Assembly (NCBI RefSeq): GCF_000430725.1
Contig: NZ_KE387207.1
Span: 253,706-317,705 of the forward strand
DNA from: Azohydromonas australica DSM 1124
Lineage (GTDB): Bacteria > Pseudomonadota > Gammaproteobacteria > Burkholderiales > Burkholderiaceae_C
Direction: 5' to 3'
DNA length: 64,000 bases
Positions 15,474 through 26,409 of this stretch are shown here, piece by piece. How positions within the stretch are numbered: the first letter of the stretch is position 1; each line of letters opens with the position of its first letter. A program made the position numbers and the translations under genes. The notes beneath the pieces were generated by a model, which ran no database searches, was not told the DNA's origin, and worked only from the letters and a program-made list of their open reading frames with translations.

Positions 15474-18038
15474 ATGAACATCGACGAATGCCTGCCCCAC
15501 ATGCGCGATGTGGTGACTTGTGAAGCCTCGCTGCGCGACATCAGCCTGATGTGGCGGCTGATCGAAGGCACGGCGCGCATGACCTGTCCGGACGGCACGC
15601 AGGGCCTGCTGTCGATGCTGGCGGCCACGCGCGAGGGTTTCGAGTCGCTGGAGCGGGACCTGATCGCCAGCTTCGCGCGGCAGAAGGTGGGCAACCTGAT
15701 GGTGGAGGCGGGCACGCCGGCGCGGCATGCCATCGATGCGCTGGTGCGCAACCTCTTCGAGCGCACGGCCGACATCGGCTTCCTGGCCACGGACCGGGCG
15801 CTGCGCGAGTTCCTGGCCGGCACGGGGATGGACGCGGCGCAGGCTTCGGAGCGGCTGCGCGCCTACCGCGCCAAGTACACGGTCTACGACGCCATCGTGC
15901 TGCTGGACGCCGAGGGCCGCGTGATGGCCGCCACCGGCGCCGCCGAGGGCGTGGCGCGCTGCGACGACGCGCTGGTGGCGCGCTCGCTGGAGGCCGACGG
16001 CTACGTGGAGACCTTCGGTCCCACCGCGCTGCAGCGCGACGGCTCGCCGGCGCTGGTGTACTCGCAGCGCATGCTGCACCCGCGCACCGGGCAGCCCGCG
16101 GGCGTGCTGTGCCTGGTGTTCGCCTTCGCCACCGAGATGGAAGGCATCTTCGCCTCGCGCCACGTGCGCGACGGGCGGTCCAACCTGGTGCTGCTCGATG
16201 CCGGCGACCGCATCATCGCCAGCGCCGAGCCCGACTGGATGCCGGCGGGGCTGAAGGTGCCGGTGAACGCGGGCGAGGAGGTGACGCTGCGCATCTGGTG
16301 CGGGCGCAAGTACCTGGTGCAGACCTTCGCCGCCGAGGGCTTCCAGGGCTACGCCGGCCCGCCGGGGTGGAAGGCGCAGACCATGGTGCCGCTGGACCTG
16401 GCCTTCGACACCTCGGTGGCGGGCGTGCTGGAGGGGCTGGAGGAGTCGGTGGTGGACGGGTTGCTGGCGCACTCGTCGCGCTTCTGCCCGCCGCTGCACG
16501 ACATCATCGTGGCCGCCGACGCGGTGCGCCGCGTGGTGTGGAACGGTCAGGTGATGGCCCCGGCGCAGCGCCGCGACGAGCGCGCGCTGCGCACGGTGCT
16601 GGAGCAGATCACGGACAACGGCTCGCGCAGCGACGCGCTGTTCTCGCGCTCCATCCGCGAGCTGGCCGACACCGCGCTGGCGGCGCGGCTGAGCTCGGCG
16701 CGCTTCACCTCGCAGTGGCTGGTGGAGCTGCTGGACCGCAACCTCTACGAGCGCGCCAACGACTGCCGCTGGTGGGCGCTGACGCCCGAGCTCGCCGCCG
16801 CGCTGGCTGCGGGCAACGACCGGCTGGCCGCCGACGAGGCCGCGCGCGTGCTCAAGCACATCAACGCGCTCTACACGGTGTACACGCGGCTGGTGGTGTA
16901 CGACCGCCAGGGCCGCATCATCGCCGCCAGCCACGCGGTGGATGCGCGCGGCACGAGCATGATCGGCCAGCGCATCGAGGCCGACACGCTGGCGGCGGTG
17001 ATGGCGCTGACGGACCAGCAGCGCTACCACGTCACGCCGCTGCGGCCGAGCCCGCTCTACGAGGGCCGGCCGACCTGGGTCTACCACGCCGCGATCCGCG
17101 AGAACGGCGAGGGCCCGGTGCTGGGCGGCATCGGCATCGTGTTCGACACCACGCCGCAGCTCGAAGCCATGCTGCACGGGGCGCTGGCCGGGCAGGACGA
17201 GGCCTCGCGCGCGGCCTTCATCGACCGCGAGGGCCGCATCCTGTGCACCACCGATCCCGAGCTGGCGTCGCTGGAGCGGCTGCAGGACCTGCCGCCGGAG
17301 CTGCTGAAGCTGCCGCGCGGGCAGGGCGCGGCGCGCATCATGGTGCGCGACGGTCAGTACATCGTGCTGGGCGTGAGCGCCTCGCCCGGCTACCGCGAGT
17401 TCAAGCTGTGCGACGGCTACGACGACCAGGTGCTGGCCGTGACGCTGCAGCCGCTGGGGCCGGTGCAGGAAGGCCGCGCTGCGCGGCGGCGTCCGCAGGC
17501 GGTGCCCGCCACGCGCCGCACCGATGCGAGCGGCGGCGTCGAGTACGCCACCTTCTGCCTGGGTGAGGAGGTGTTCGCGGTGCGTGCCGACCAGGTGGTG
17601 GAGGCGCAGCCCGCGTCGCAGGTGCACCGGCTGCCGGCGGTGGGCAACACGCACCGCGTGGGCATGCTGGCGCTGCGCCGCGACGGGCTGGTGCTGCGCC
17701 ACGTGTCGGTGTTCGACCTGGACGCGCTGCTGGGCGGGCCGGGCACGGACCTGGCGGCCGGCGGCCAAGTCGTGGTGCTGCGCGCCGACAACTTCGAGCT
17801 GGGCCTGCTGGTGAGCGACCTGCACGGGGTGTGGAGCTTTTCGGCCGAGCAGAGCCAGCACGCGCCCTGGACGGGCGACATGCTGCCGCCGCTGGTGACG
17901 CAGCTGCTCACGGCCGACGAGGGCCGGCAGCTGATCCAGGTGCTGGACGTGCAGCGCCTGCGCGAGTGGCTCAGCGGCCGTCCGGCGGTGCGGCGGCTGG
18001 AGGCGCCGGAGCGGCCGCAGCTGCTGGCGGTGGGTTGA
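15474..18038 (+). CDS. Soluble protein with two sensor modules and a C-terminal CheW domain
   Basis: An 854-residue protein without a signal peptide or membrane helix. It has two homologous sensor halves. The first (about residues 80-340) contains NLFERTADIGFLATDRALRE and KYTVYDAIVLLDAEGRVMAA. The second (about 410-670) contains NLYERANDCRWWALTPELAA and LYTVYTRLVVYDRQGRIIAA. These look like Cache/PAS-type ligand modules. Residues from about 686 form a CheW domain (YATFCLGEEVFAVRADQVVE), the scaffold that joins chemoreceptors to the kinase CheA. No receptor signalling hairpin is present. The ATG at 15474 follows AGGAG and lies under the sigma-54 promoter. A role as ligand-responsive coupling protein is inference. 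Confidence 0.75.
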   Translation: MNIDECLPHMRDVVTCEASLRDISLMWRLIEGTARMTCPDGTQGLLSMLAATREGFESLERDLIASFARQKVGNLMVEAGTPARHAIDALVRNLFERTADIGFLATDRALREFLAGTGMDAAQASERLRAYRAKYTVYDAIVLLDAEGRVMAATGAAEGVARCDDALVARSLEADGYVETFGPTALQRDGSPALVYSQRMLHPRTGQPAGVLCLVFAFATEMEGIFASRHVRDGRSNLVLLDAGDRIIASAEPDWMPAGLKVPVNAGEEVTLRIWCGRKYLVQTFAAEGFQGYAGPPGWKAQTMVPLDLAFDTSVAGVLEGLEESVVDGLLAHSSRFCPPLHDIIVAADAVRRVVWNGQVMAPAQRRDERALRTVLEQITDNGSRSDALFSRSIRELADTALAARLSSARFTSQWLVELLDRNLYERANDCRWWALTPELAAALAAGNDRLAADEAARVLKHINALYTVYTRLVVYDRQGRIIAASHAVDARGTSMIGQRIEADTLAAVMALTDQQRYHVTPLRPSPLYEGRPTWVYHAAIRENGEGPVLGGIGIVFDTTPQLEAMLHGALAGQDEASRAAFIDREGRILCTTDPELASLERLQDLPPELLKLPRGQGAARIMVRDGQYIVLGVSASPGYREFKLCDGYDDQVLAVTLQPLGPVQEGRAARRRPQAVPATRRTDASGGVEYATFCLGEEVFAVRADQVVEAQPASQVHRLPAVGNTHRVGMLALRRDGLVLRHVSVFDLDALLGGPGTDLAAGGQVVVLRADNFELGLLVSDLHGVWSFSAEQSQHAPWTGDMLPPLVTQLLTADEGRQLIQVLDVQRLREWLSGRPAVRRLEAPERPQLLAVG

Positions 18039-18072
18039 CGCCATTGGGGCGGCGTGCTCTTTCCTCCGCCTC

Positions 18073-19790
<1,718 letters not shown>

Positions 19791-19794
<4 letters not shown>

Positions 19795-21023
19795 TTGGCC
19801 TTGCGCGGCTGGTCGTCCACGGGCGCGAGGGCGCCGTCCGGGCGGTAGCGCGCCAGCAGCAGGTTGCGCTCGTCCAGCGCCTCGTGCCGGGTGGAGGTGA
19901 AGGGTGGGGCGTAGCGCTTGATCAGGCCGTCGTGCTCGCGCAGCCGTTCCAGCGCGTCGCGCACCCGCGCGCGCTCGGCGCTGCCGGCGCGCTCCACGGC
20001 CAGTGCCAGGATGTGCATGAGGTCGTAGGCATGGGCCACGCCCACGGGCGCGGCGATCTGCTCCGGGCGCTCGATGCCGTAGCGCGGGCGGGCCGCCTCG
20101 GCGAAGCGCCGCCACGCCGCGGGACGGGCCTGGAAGAAGCTGAAGGTCTGGATGACCTGGAAGTCCACCTGCCACAGCGCGGGGCCGGCCTGGCGCACGA
20201 AGTCCCCACCCGAGACGCCCCAGTGGCTGAGGATGGGCACGCGCTGCGCGGCGGGCAGCGCCGCCATCTCGCGCACCAGCAGCGCGGCCTCGTCGTCGTT
20301 GGCCACCAGCACGATGGCCCGGGCCCCGGCGTCGAGCAGCTGGCGGTAGGGCTCGATCAGCGAGGTGTCGCGAAAGTTGTACCAGGCGGTGCCGACGATG
20401 CGCGGCGAGCGGTTGCCCGCGGCGTAGTCCTGCGCCGCCTTACGGTTGCTGCGGCCCCAGCCGGTGTTGGTCAGCAGCAGCCCCACCTCGGAGAGCCCAC
20501 GCTCGGCGCAGGCGCGCAGCAGCCTGGGCATGGCCAGACTGTCGCGCAGCGACAGCCGGAACACGTAGTTGGGCTGCATGCCGTTGTCCACGATGGCGTC
20601 GGCCGAGGACCACGGCGCCATCAGCAGCGTGCGCGTCTCGCGGATGAGGTCCATCTCCTCCAGCACCACGGGGCTGAAGCGCCCGGCGAACACGGCCAGC
20701 AGCCCGGGCATGGCGGCGAACTCGCGCAGGTTCTTGATGCCGCGCGCGGCGATGGAGCCGTGGTCGCGCGTGACCACCTCGAAGCGCCGCCCGCCCAGCA
20801 CGCCGCCGCGGCGCTCGATCTCGTCGATGGCGATGCGGATGCCCATCTCCACCGCCTGCGCCGAGCGGCTGTTCTGCAGGCTGAACTCGCCGTCGATGCC
20901 GATGAGGATGGGCGGCGCGCCGTTCGCCGCCGCGGCGACGGCACGGGCCGGCCGCAACCCGGCCGCGGCGCACAGCGGCGCGGCGGCCAGGGCTTGAACG
21001 AGTTGGCGGCGTGGGCGGTCCAT
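19791..21023 (-). CDS. Periplasmic branched-chain-amino-acid-type binding protein, probable sensor partner
   Basis: A 410-residue member of the LivJ/LivK-like (type I periplasmic binding) family. The N-terminus MDRPRRQLVQALAAAPLCAA is a signal peptide, possibly twin-arginine. Lobe 1 starts with PILIGIDGEFSLQNSRSAQA and continues with MGIRIAIDEIERRGGVLGGR. Later segments (GARAIVLVANDDEAALLVRE; GVAHAYDLMHILALAVERAG) fit the fold. The ATG at 21023 is preferred to one 33 bp upstream because it starts the signal peptide. There is no ABC transporter gene nearby, and the stop overlaps the start of the histidine kinase. It therefore probably senses a ligand for the kinase rather than feeding a transporter. 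Confidence 0.82.
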
Positions 21024-21127
21024 AGGTTCCGCGAACAATTGTGCATCGCAATACAAGTCCTGGAACCCGGGGCCCGCCGTGGCGGGCCGGCCTGCGATCG
21101 TGGGGCCGGGTGCGAAAATCCGCCGCC

Positions 21128-22165
21128 ATGAACGCTCCGCAGTCCCTCACCTTCACCCGCCCCGACGACTGGCACCTGCACGTGCGCGACGGCGCGGCGC
21201 TGCAATCGGTCGTGCCGCACACGGCACGCCAGTTCGGCCGGGCCATCGTCATGCCCAACCTGCGCCCGCCCGTGACCACCGCGGCGCAGGCCGTGGCCTA
21301 CCGCGAGCGCATCCTGGCCGCCGTGCCCGCGGGCGTGGACTTCGAGCCGCTGATGACGCTGTATCTCACCGACCGGCTGCCGCCCGAGGAAATCGCCAAG
21401 GCCCGGGAAGCCGGCGTGGTGGCCGTCAAGCTCTACCCGGCCGGCGCCACCACCAACAGCGACGCGGGCGTCACGGACATCAGGCTCACCTACCCGACGC
21501 TGGAGGCCATGCAGCGCGAGGGACTGAAGCTGCTGGTGCACGGCGAGGTCACGAACGCCGACATCGACCTCTTCGACCGCGAGGCGGTGTTCATCGACCG
21601 CGTGCTCATCCCGCTGCGGCGCGACTTCCCCGAGCTGAAGATCGTCTTCGAGCACATCACCACGCGCGAGGCCGCGCAGTACGTGGCGCAGGCTGACGCC
21701 CACACCGCGGCCACCATCACCGCGCACCACCTGCTCTACAACCGCAACGCCATCTTCACCGGCGGCATCCGCCCGCATTACTACTGCCTGCCGGTGCTCA
21801 AGCGCGAGGAGCACCGCCAGGCGCTGGTGCAGGCCGCCACTTCGGGCAGCAACAAGTTTTTCCTGGGCACCGACAGCGCCCCGCACGCCGCGCACCTGAA
21901 GGAGCACGCCTCGGGCTGCGCCGGCTGCTACACGGCGCTGTCGGCGCTGGAGCTCTACGCCCAGGCCTTCGAGGACGCCGGCGCGCTGGACAAGCTGGAG
22001 GGCTTCGCCAGCTTCCACGGCCCGGACTTCTACGGCCTGCCGCGCAACAGCGGCACCGTGACCCTGGTGCGCGAGGACTGGACCCTGCCCGAGACCGTGC
22101 CCTTCGGCGACGCGTCGCTCAAGCCGCTGTGCGCGGGCGAGGTGCTGCGCTGGAAGCTGGCCTGA
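21128..22165 (+). CDS. pyrC: Dihydroorotase
   Basis: A 345-residue class II dihydroorotase, which makes dihydroorotate from carbamoyl aspartate in pyrimidine synthesis. Metal-binding DWHLHVRD is at about residues 13-20, the substrate segment MPNLRPPV follows, the carboxylated lysine lies in VVAVKLYPAGATTNS (about 100), and later histidines are in LLVHGEVT, FEHITT and FLGTDSAPHA with the catalytic Asp. The length matches the E. coli enzyme. It starts 104 bp from the divergent binding-protein gene and overlaps the next gene. Confidence 0.96.
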   Translation: MNAPQSLTFTRPDDWHLHVRDGAALQSVVPHTARQFGRAIVMPNLRPPVTTAAQAVAYRERILAAVPAGVDFEPLMTLYLTDRLPPEEIAKAREAGVVAVKLYPAGATTNSDAGVTDIRLTYPTLEAMQREGLKLLVHGEVTNADIDLFDREAVFIDRVLIPLRRDFPELKIVFEHITTREAAQYVAQADAHTAATITAHHLLYNRNAIFTGGIRPHYYCLPVLKREEHRQALVQAATSGSNKFFLGTDSAPHAAHLKEHASGCAGCYTALSALELYAQAFEDAGALDKLEGFASFHGPDFYGLPRNSGTVTLVREDWTLPETVPFGDASLKPLCAGEVLRWKLA

Positions 22166-22998
22166 GCGCGCCCCGCCACCTGCGCCTGCCCGTGGCGCGG
22201 CTGCCGCTGCGCGAGGCCTTCGCGTCCATCGACTGGACGCGCCCCTGGCTGGCGCCGTACCGGGCACATGGCGAGGCCGCGTGCGCAGCGGTGCTGGGCG
22301 GGGCCACGGTGGCGCAGGCGCTCAACGCGCTGGCGGCGCGGCAGCCGCCGCGGCTGGCCGCCGGCACGCTGCATTTCGTGCCCCAGGCCGAGCTGCCCGA
22401 AGGGGAGGCTTATGAAAACTTCATCTTCCGTTGCGCGGGCGTGCCCACGCGCGACCACCTGCACGACTTCTTCAACGGCCTGGTGTGGCTCACCGAGCCG
22501 GCGCTGAAGCGCCGGCTCAACGAGCTGCATGCGCAGGTGCTGGCCGAGGAGGGCGTGCAGCCGCGGCGCAGCCCGCTGCGCGACGTGCTGACGCTGGCCG
22601 ACGAGAGCGGTGCGCTGCTGGAGGCACCGCCCGATGCCGTGGAACTGCTGCGCCGGCGCCGCTGGCACGAGCTGCTGGTGGAGCAGCGCGCGCGCTGGCT
22701 GCCGGGTGGCGACATCCGGCTGCGGCTGATCGGCCACGCGCTGATGGAGCAGCTGGTGCTGCCCTACAAGGGCATCACCGCCCACGTCTGGCCCGGCGGC
22801 TCGGCCGCGGCGCTGGCACCGGGGCCGCAGGCGCTGCAGCCGCGGCCCTTCCTGCCGCTGCCGGTGCTGGGCGTGCCCGGCTGGTGGGCGGCCAACGCCG
22901 AAGGCGCCTTCTACGACGACGCGGCGGTGTTCAGGCCGCTGCCGTCGGCGGTGCCGGCGGGCTCGGAGCGGTTGCGTCCCAGCAGCTTGGCGCGGTAG
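22129..22998 (+). CDS. DUF3025-like protein
   Basis: A protein of up to 289 residues resembling the DUF3025 family, whose function is unknown. Recognisable segments are IDWTRPWLAPYRAHG near the N-terminus, YENFIFRCAGVPTRDHLHDF with FFNGLVWL in the middle, and the family ending GFYDD-like (GAFYDDAAVFRPLP). The start is uncertain: GTG 22129 gives a 37-bp overlap with pyrC and no ATG lies close behind. About 20 residues follow the normal family end and run 88 bp into the convergent GGDEF gene. Confidence 0.7.
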   Translation: MRGRGAALEAGLSAPRHLRLPVARLPLREAFASIDWTRPWLAPYRAHGEAACAAVLGGATVAQALNALAARQPPRLAAGTLHFVPQAELPEGEAYENFIFRCAGVPTRDHLHDFFNGLVWLTEPALKRRLNELHAQVLAEEGVQPRRSPLRDVLTLADESGALLEAPPDAVELLRRRRWHELLVEQRARWLPGGDIRLRLIGHALMEQLVLPYKGITAHVWPGGSAAALAPGPQALQPRPFLPLPVLGVPGWWAANAEGAFYDDAAVFRPLPSAVPAGSERLRPSSLAR

Positions 22999-23900
22999 AG
23001 CGCGCGGTCGGCGCGCGTGAGCACGCTGTCCATGCTGTCGCCGGGCAGCGCCTGCGCCACGCCGGCGGAGAAGGTGAAGCCCAGCTCGCCCAGCGGCGCC
23101 AGGTGCAGCGGCTGCAGGCCGCGGCGCAGCCGCTGCGTCACCTCCAGCGCCGTGTCCTGGCGCGCCCCGGGCGTGAGCAGCAGGAATTCCTCGCCGCCGA
23201 TGCGGCCGAAGAGGTCGCCCTGGCGCAGCGAGGTGCGCATCTGGGCGGCGAAGTCGCGCAGCACGGCGTCGCCCACGTCATGGCCGTGGTCGTCGTTGAC
23301 GCGCTTGAAGTGGTCCAGGTCGATCAGCGCCACGCTGCAGGGCTTGCCCATCGCCTCGCAGCGCGCCAGCGCCACGGCGCCGTATTCGAAGACGTGGCGC
23401 CGGTTGGGGCCGGCGGTGAGCAGGTCCGTGCGGGCGTCGGTCTCGGCCTGCGCCTGGGCCTGGCGCAGGAGCAGCTCGCCGTGCTTGAGCGAAGTGATGT
23501 CGCTGGCCACGCACAGCATCCAGCCGTCGGGCAGCAGGGTCTCGGTCATGCGCAGCCAGCGGCCGTCGAGGGTGTCGGTCTCGAAGGCGCGGTAGGGTTG
23601 GCTGCGCCGGCGCGGCAGGACGTCGCGCAGGAAAGCCTCGACGTCGCCGCAGGCGATGCGCACCCCGATGCCGCGGCGGAAGTTGTCGCGCAGCAGCTCG
23701 GCGAAGGGCAGCGGCAGCGGCAGCTCCCGCACGAAGCTGCGCGCGTAGGCGCTGTTGCACCAGCGCAACTCATCCCGCGGGTCGTACAGCGCCGCCAGCA
23801 GCTCGCTGGCCGACAGCGCCTGCAGCAGCGTGCCGGCCACGGTGGGCGGGAAGGCGCCGCCCCCGGCAGCGCGCGAGCGGGTGGGTCTTTTCTTCTTCAA
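22911..23900 (-). CDS. PAS-GGDEF diguanylate cyclase
   Basis: A 329-residue protein with an N-terminal PAS-like domain (about residues 25-150, ELLAALYDPRDELRWCNSAY; LLPDGWMLCVASDITSLK) and a GGDEF domain from about 165. The active-site loop is RIGGEEF at about 233-239 and the Mg-binding segment is ALIDLDHFKRVNDDHGH. GGEEF forms are normally active and make cyclic di-GMP. The usual D-x-L-T-G-L-x-N-R start of the domain reads TDLLTAGPNRR, a small departure. No I-site (RxxD) is obvious. It has no membrane helix. The 3' end overlaps the convergent DUF3025 gene by 88 bp. Confidence 0.88.
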   Translation of the reverse strand: MKKKRPTRSRAAGGGAFPPTVAGTLLQALSASELLAALYDPRDELRWCNSAYARSFVRELPLPLPFAELLRDNFRRGIGVRIACGDVEAFLRDVLPRRRSQPYRAFETDTLDGRWLRMTETLLPDGWMLCVASDITSLKHGELLLRQAQAQAETDARTDLLTAGPNRRHVFEYGAVALARCEAMGKPCSVALIDLDHFKRVNDDHGHDVGDAVLRDFAAQMRTSLRQGDLFGRIGGEEFLLLTPGARQDTALEVTQRLRRGLQPLHLAPLGELGFTFSAGVAQALPGDSMDSVLTRADRALYRAKLLGRNRSEPAGTADGSGLNTAASS

Positions 23901-23991
23901 GGGCGGCGGCGCGCTGGCGCGCGCACCGGCCGGGTCGGCACGCGAGCCCGCACGTAATGCAGGTCGGTGCCATTAGCTTACTAACTTTCCG

Positions 23992-24909
23992 TTACTCGGT
24001 CGGCAGGAAGCCTTCGATGGAGAGGTAGCGCTCGCCGGTGTCGTAGTTGAAGCCCAGGACGCGGCTGCCCGCGCCCAGCTCGGGGAGCTTCTGCGCGATG
24101 GCGCTGAGCGTGGCGCCGCTGGAGATGCCCACCAGGATGCCTTCCTCGCGCGCGCAGCGGCGCGCCATCTCGCGCGCGGCCTCGGCCTCGACCTGGATCA
24201 CGCCGTCGAGCAGCTCGGTCTTGAGGTTGGTCGGGATGAAGCCGGCGCCGATGCCCTGGATCGGGTGCGGTGCGGGCTGGCCGCCGCTGATCACGGGCGA
24301 GGCGCTGGGCTCCACCGCGAACACCTTGAGCTTGGGCCAGGCGGCCTTGAGCACCTGGGCGCAGCCGCTGATGTGGCCGCCGGTGCCCACGCCGGTGATG
24401 AGCGCGTCCAGACCTTCGGGGAAGTCCTCCAGGATCTCCTGCGCCGTGGTGCGCACGTGCACGTCGATGTTGGCCGGGTTGTCGAACTGCTGCGGCATCC
24501 AGCTGCCGGGCTTGGCGGCAATGAGCTCCTGGGCGCGGGCGATGGCGCCCTTCATGCCCTTCTCGCGCGGCGTGAGCTCGAACTTGGCGCCGTAGGCCAG
24601 CATCAGGCGGCGGCGCTCGATGCTCATGCTGTCGGGCATCACGAGGATGAGCTCGTAACCTTTGACCGCGGCCACCATCGCCAGCCCGATGCCGGTGTTG
24701 CCCGAGGTGGGCTCGACGATGGTGCCGCCGGGCTTGAGCTGGCCCGAGGCCTCGGCCGCTTCCACCATGGCCAGCGCGATGCGGTCCTTGACGGAGCCAC
24801 CGGGGTTGCTGCGCTCGGACTTGATCCACACCTCCGCGGCGCCGAAGAGGCGCTGCATGCGGATGTGCGGGGTGCGGCCGATGGTGTCGAGGATGGTGTT
24901 GGCTTTCAC
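23992..24909 (-). CDS. cysK: PLP-dependent cysteine synthase
   Basis: A 305-residue O-acetylserine (thiol) lyase that makes cysteine. The PLP lysine is Lys41 in SNPGGSVKDRIA. PTSGNTG at about 68 binds substrate and the phosphate loop GVGTGGHISG is near 175. ISSGATLSAI lies near the C-terminus. The start is GTG at 24909 with GGAG ten bases upstream. A cysM isozyme assignment is possible, as the two are close. The gene is divergent from rnpB and separated from it by about 40 bp. Confidence 0.9.
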   Translation of the reverse strand: MKANTILDTIGRTPHIRMQRLFGAAEVWIKSERSNPGGSVKDRIALAMVEAAEASGQLKPGGTIVEPTSGNTGIGLAMVAAVKGYELILVMPDSMSIERRRLMLAYGAKFELTPREKGMKGAIARAQELIAAKPGSWMPQQFDNPANIDVHVRTTAQEILEDFPEGLDALITGVGTGGHISGCAQVLKAAWPKLKVFAVEPSASPVISGGQPAPHPIQGIGAGFIPTNLKTELLDGVIQVEAEAAREMARRCAREEGILVGISSGATLSAIAQKLPELGAGSRVLGFNYDTGERYLSIEGFLPTE

Positions 24910-24949
24910 GAAAGGGGTCTCCGTCTGAAGGCGGCGATAATGTCGGTTG

Positions 24950-25291
24950 TGAAGCAGGCTAGGCCGCCGCTGGTGCACCACGCCGCAAGGCGGCACTGGA
25001 GGAAGGTCCGGACTGCACAGGGCAGCGTAGCAGCTAACGGCTGTCCACCGCGAGGTGAGGATCAGAGCAACAGAGACGAGTCCGCGAGCGGCGACGCCCG
25101 CGGGGTGAAACGGGCAATCTCTACGCGCAGCAACACCAAATAGGCCGGCGATGATGTGGCTCCGCGGAGCCGGCGGGTAGGTGGCATTGAGCCGTGCGAG
25201 CGATCCACGGCCCAGAGGAATGGCGGCCACGGCCGCGGCGCCCGCAAGGGCGTTGCGGACGCACAGAATCCGGCCCATCGGCCTGCTTCAC
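24950..25291 (+). ncRNA. rnpB: RNase P RNA (class A)
   Basis: The catalytic RNA of RNase P, which trims tRNA 5' ends. The ends pair as helix P1 (gaagcaggc at 24951 with gcctgcttc ending 25290). Conserved stretches are present in order: ggaggaaggtccggactgca (25000-25019), cagagcaacagagacgag, gggtgaaacgggcaatctct and acagaatccggcccatcg near the 3' end. The length of about 340 nt is normal. A -10-like gataat lies at 24936-24941, but no clear -35 was seen. Confidence 0.95.
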
Positions 25292-25430
25292 AACACACAC
25301 CAGGGGTTCGCCGGCATCGCGTCCGGCGGGCTCGCCGAGGGCGGTGCGCACGGGTGCGCAAGCCCCTACGACTGCCTTCTCTTCGGCCGGCTCAACGGCG
25401 TGCGAGGCGCGGCGCCATGGGCTTCGGGCT

Positions 25431-26303
25431 TCAGGTGCCCGTATCCATCAGGTGCGGAATCTCCGCCGCCAGCTCCCGCGCCAGGAAGCCCAGCCCGCCC
25501 ATGCGCGCCGCGAGCTGCTCGCCCGCGCGCGCGTGCAGCGCCACGCCCCACACCGCGGCCTGCTCCAGCGGCGTGCCGCGCGCGATCAGCCCGGCGATCA
25601 GGCCGGCCAGGATGTCGCCCGAGCCCGAGGTCGCCAGGCCGGGGTTGCCGCCCTCGTGGCGCCACAGCCGGCCGTCGGGCGCGGCGACGTGCGTGGTCGA
25701 GCCCTTGAGCACCACCACCGCGTGCCAGCGCTGCGCGGCGTCCAGCGCGCAGCGCGCGGGATCGGCCTGCACCTCCTCCTTGGCGCTGCCGCACAGCTGC
25801 GCCATCTCGCCCGCGTGCGGCGTGATCAGCAGCCCGCCCTCGCGCTGCGGCACGTGCGGCGCGGCGCACAGGCCCAGCGCGTCCAGCAGCAGCGGCACCG
25901 CCGGCGGCAAGTGCTGCAGCAAGGTCTGCACGAACATCGGCGCGGCGGCCTCGTCCTGCAGCCCCGGGCCCACCAGCAGCGCGTTGGCGCGGGGGGCCAG
26001 CGGCTTGAGCAGCAGCGCGCCGGCGGCGTCCACGCCGCCGCCGGCGGTTTCGGGCAGGCCGACCACGCGCGCCTCGGGCAGCGCCATGGCCATGGCCAGT
26101 GCCATGCGCTGCACCGTGGCCACGGTGAGCTTGCCGGCGCCGGCGCGCAGGGCCGCCGTGCCCGCCAGCAGCACCGCGCCCGGGATCTCGGCGCTGCCGC
26201 CCACCACCAGCGTGCGGCCGCGCTCCTCCTTGTCGCTGTGCGCCCCGGGCTTGGCCAGGGGCCAGCCGCGCAGCAGGTCGTCGTCAACGGGAATCGGGTC
26301 CAT
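25431..26303 (-). CDS. nnrD: ADP-dependent NAD(P)H-hydrate dehydratase
   Basis: A 290-residue ribokinase-fold enzyme of the NnrD/CARKD family, which repairs hydrated NAD(P)H. Visible motifs are GRTLVVGGSAEIPGAVLLAG with AALRAGAGKLTVAT at the N-terminus, LLVGPGLQD in the middle, TPHAGEMAQLCG, and the catalytic anion-hole segment NPGLATSGSGDILAGLI near residue 220. The epimerase domain found fused in some bacteria is absent. The ATG at 26303 has an AGGAGG ribosome-binding site. Confidence 0.92.
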   Translation of the reverse strand: MDPIPVDDDLLRGWPLAKPGAHSDKEERGRTLVVGGSAEIPGAVLLAGTAALRAGAGKLTVATVQRMALAMAMALPEARVVGLPETAGGGVDAAGALLLKPLAPRANALLVGPGLQDEAAAPMFVQTLLQHLPPAVPLLLDALGLCAAPHVPQREGGLLITPHAGEMAQLCGSAKEEVQADPARCALDAAQRWHAVVVLKGSTTHVAAPDGRLWRHEGGNPGLATSGSGDILAGLIAGLIARGTPLEQAAVWGVALHARAGEQLAARMGGLGFLARELAAEIPHLMDTGT

Positions 26304-26409
26304 GCAGCCTCCTCTGGAGTCGTTGTGGCTCAGGGCTCACTTCGCAAAACGCGGCAAGAAAGGGACCGGCAGCGGCGGCTGCCGGCTGCCGCGCCCGATG
26401 CACCCGGGT

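Noticed and set aside
23963..23978. Possible sigma-54 site upstream of the GGDEF gene (minus strand tggcaccgacctgc)
   Set aside because: The spacing between the GG and GC elements is one base too short, and that spacing is strict.
24943..25278. N-terminal extension of the cysteine synthase through the rnpB region
   Set aside because: The region is the RNase P RNA on the other strand; the GTG at 24909 gives the normal enzyme length.
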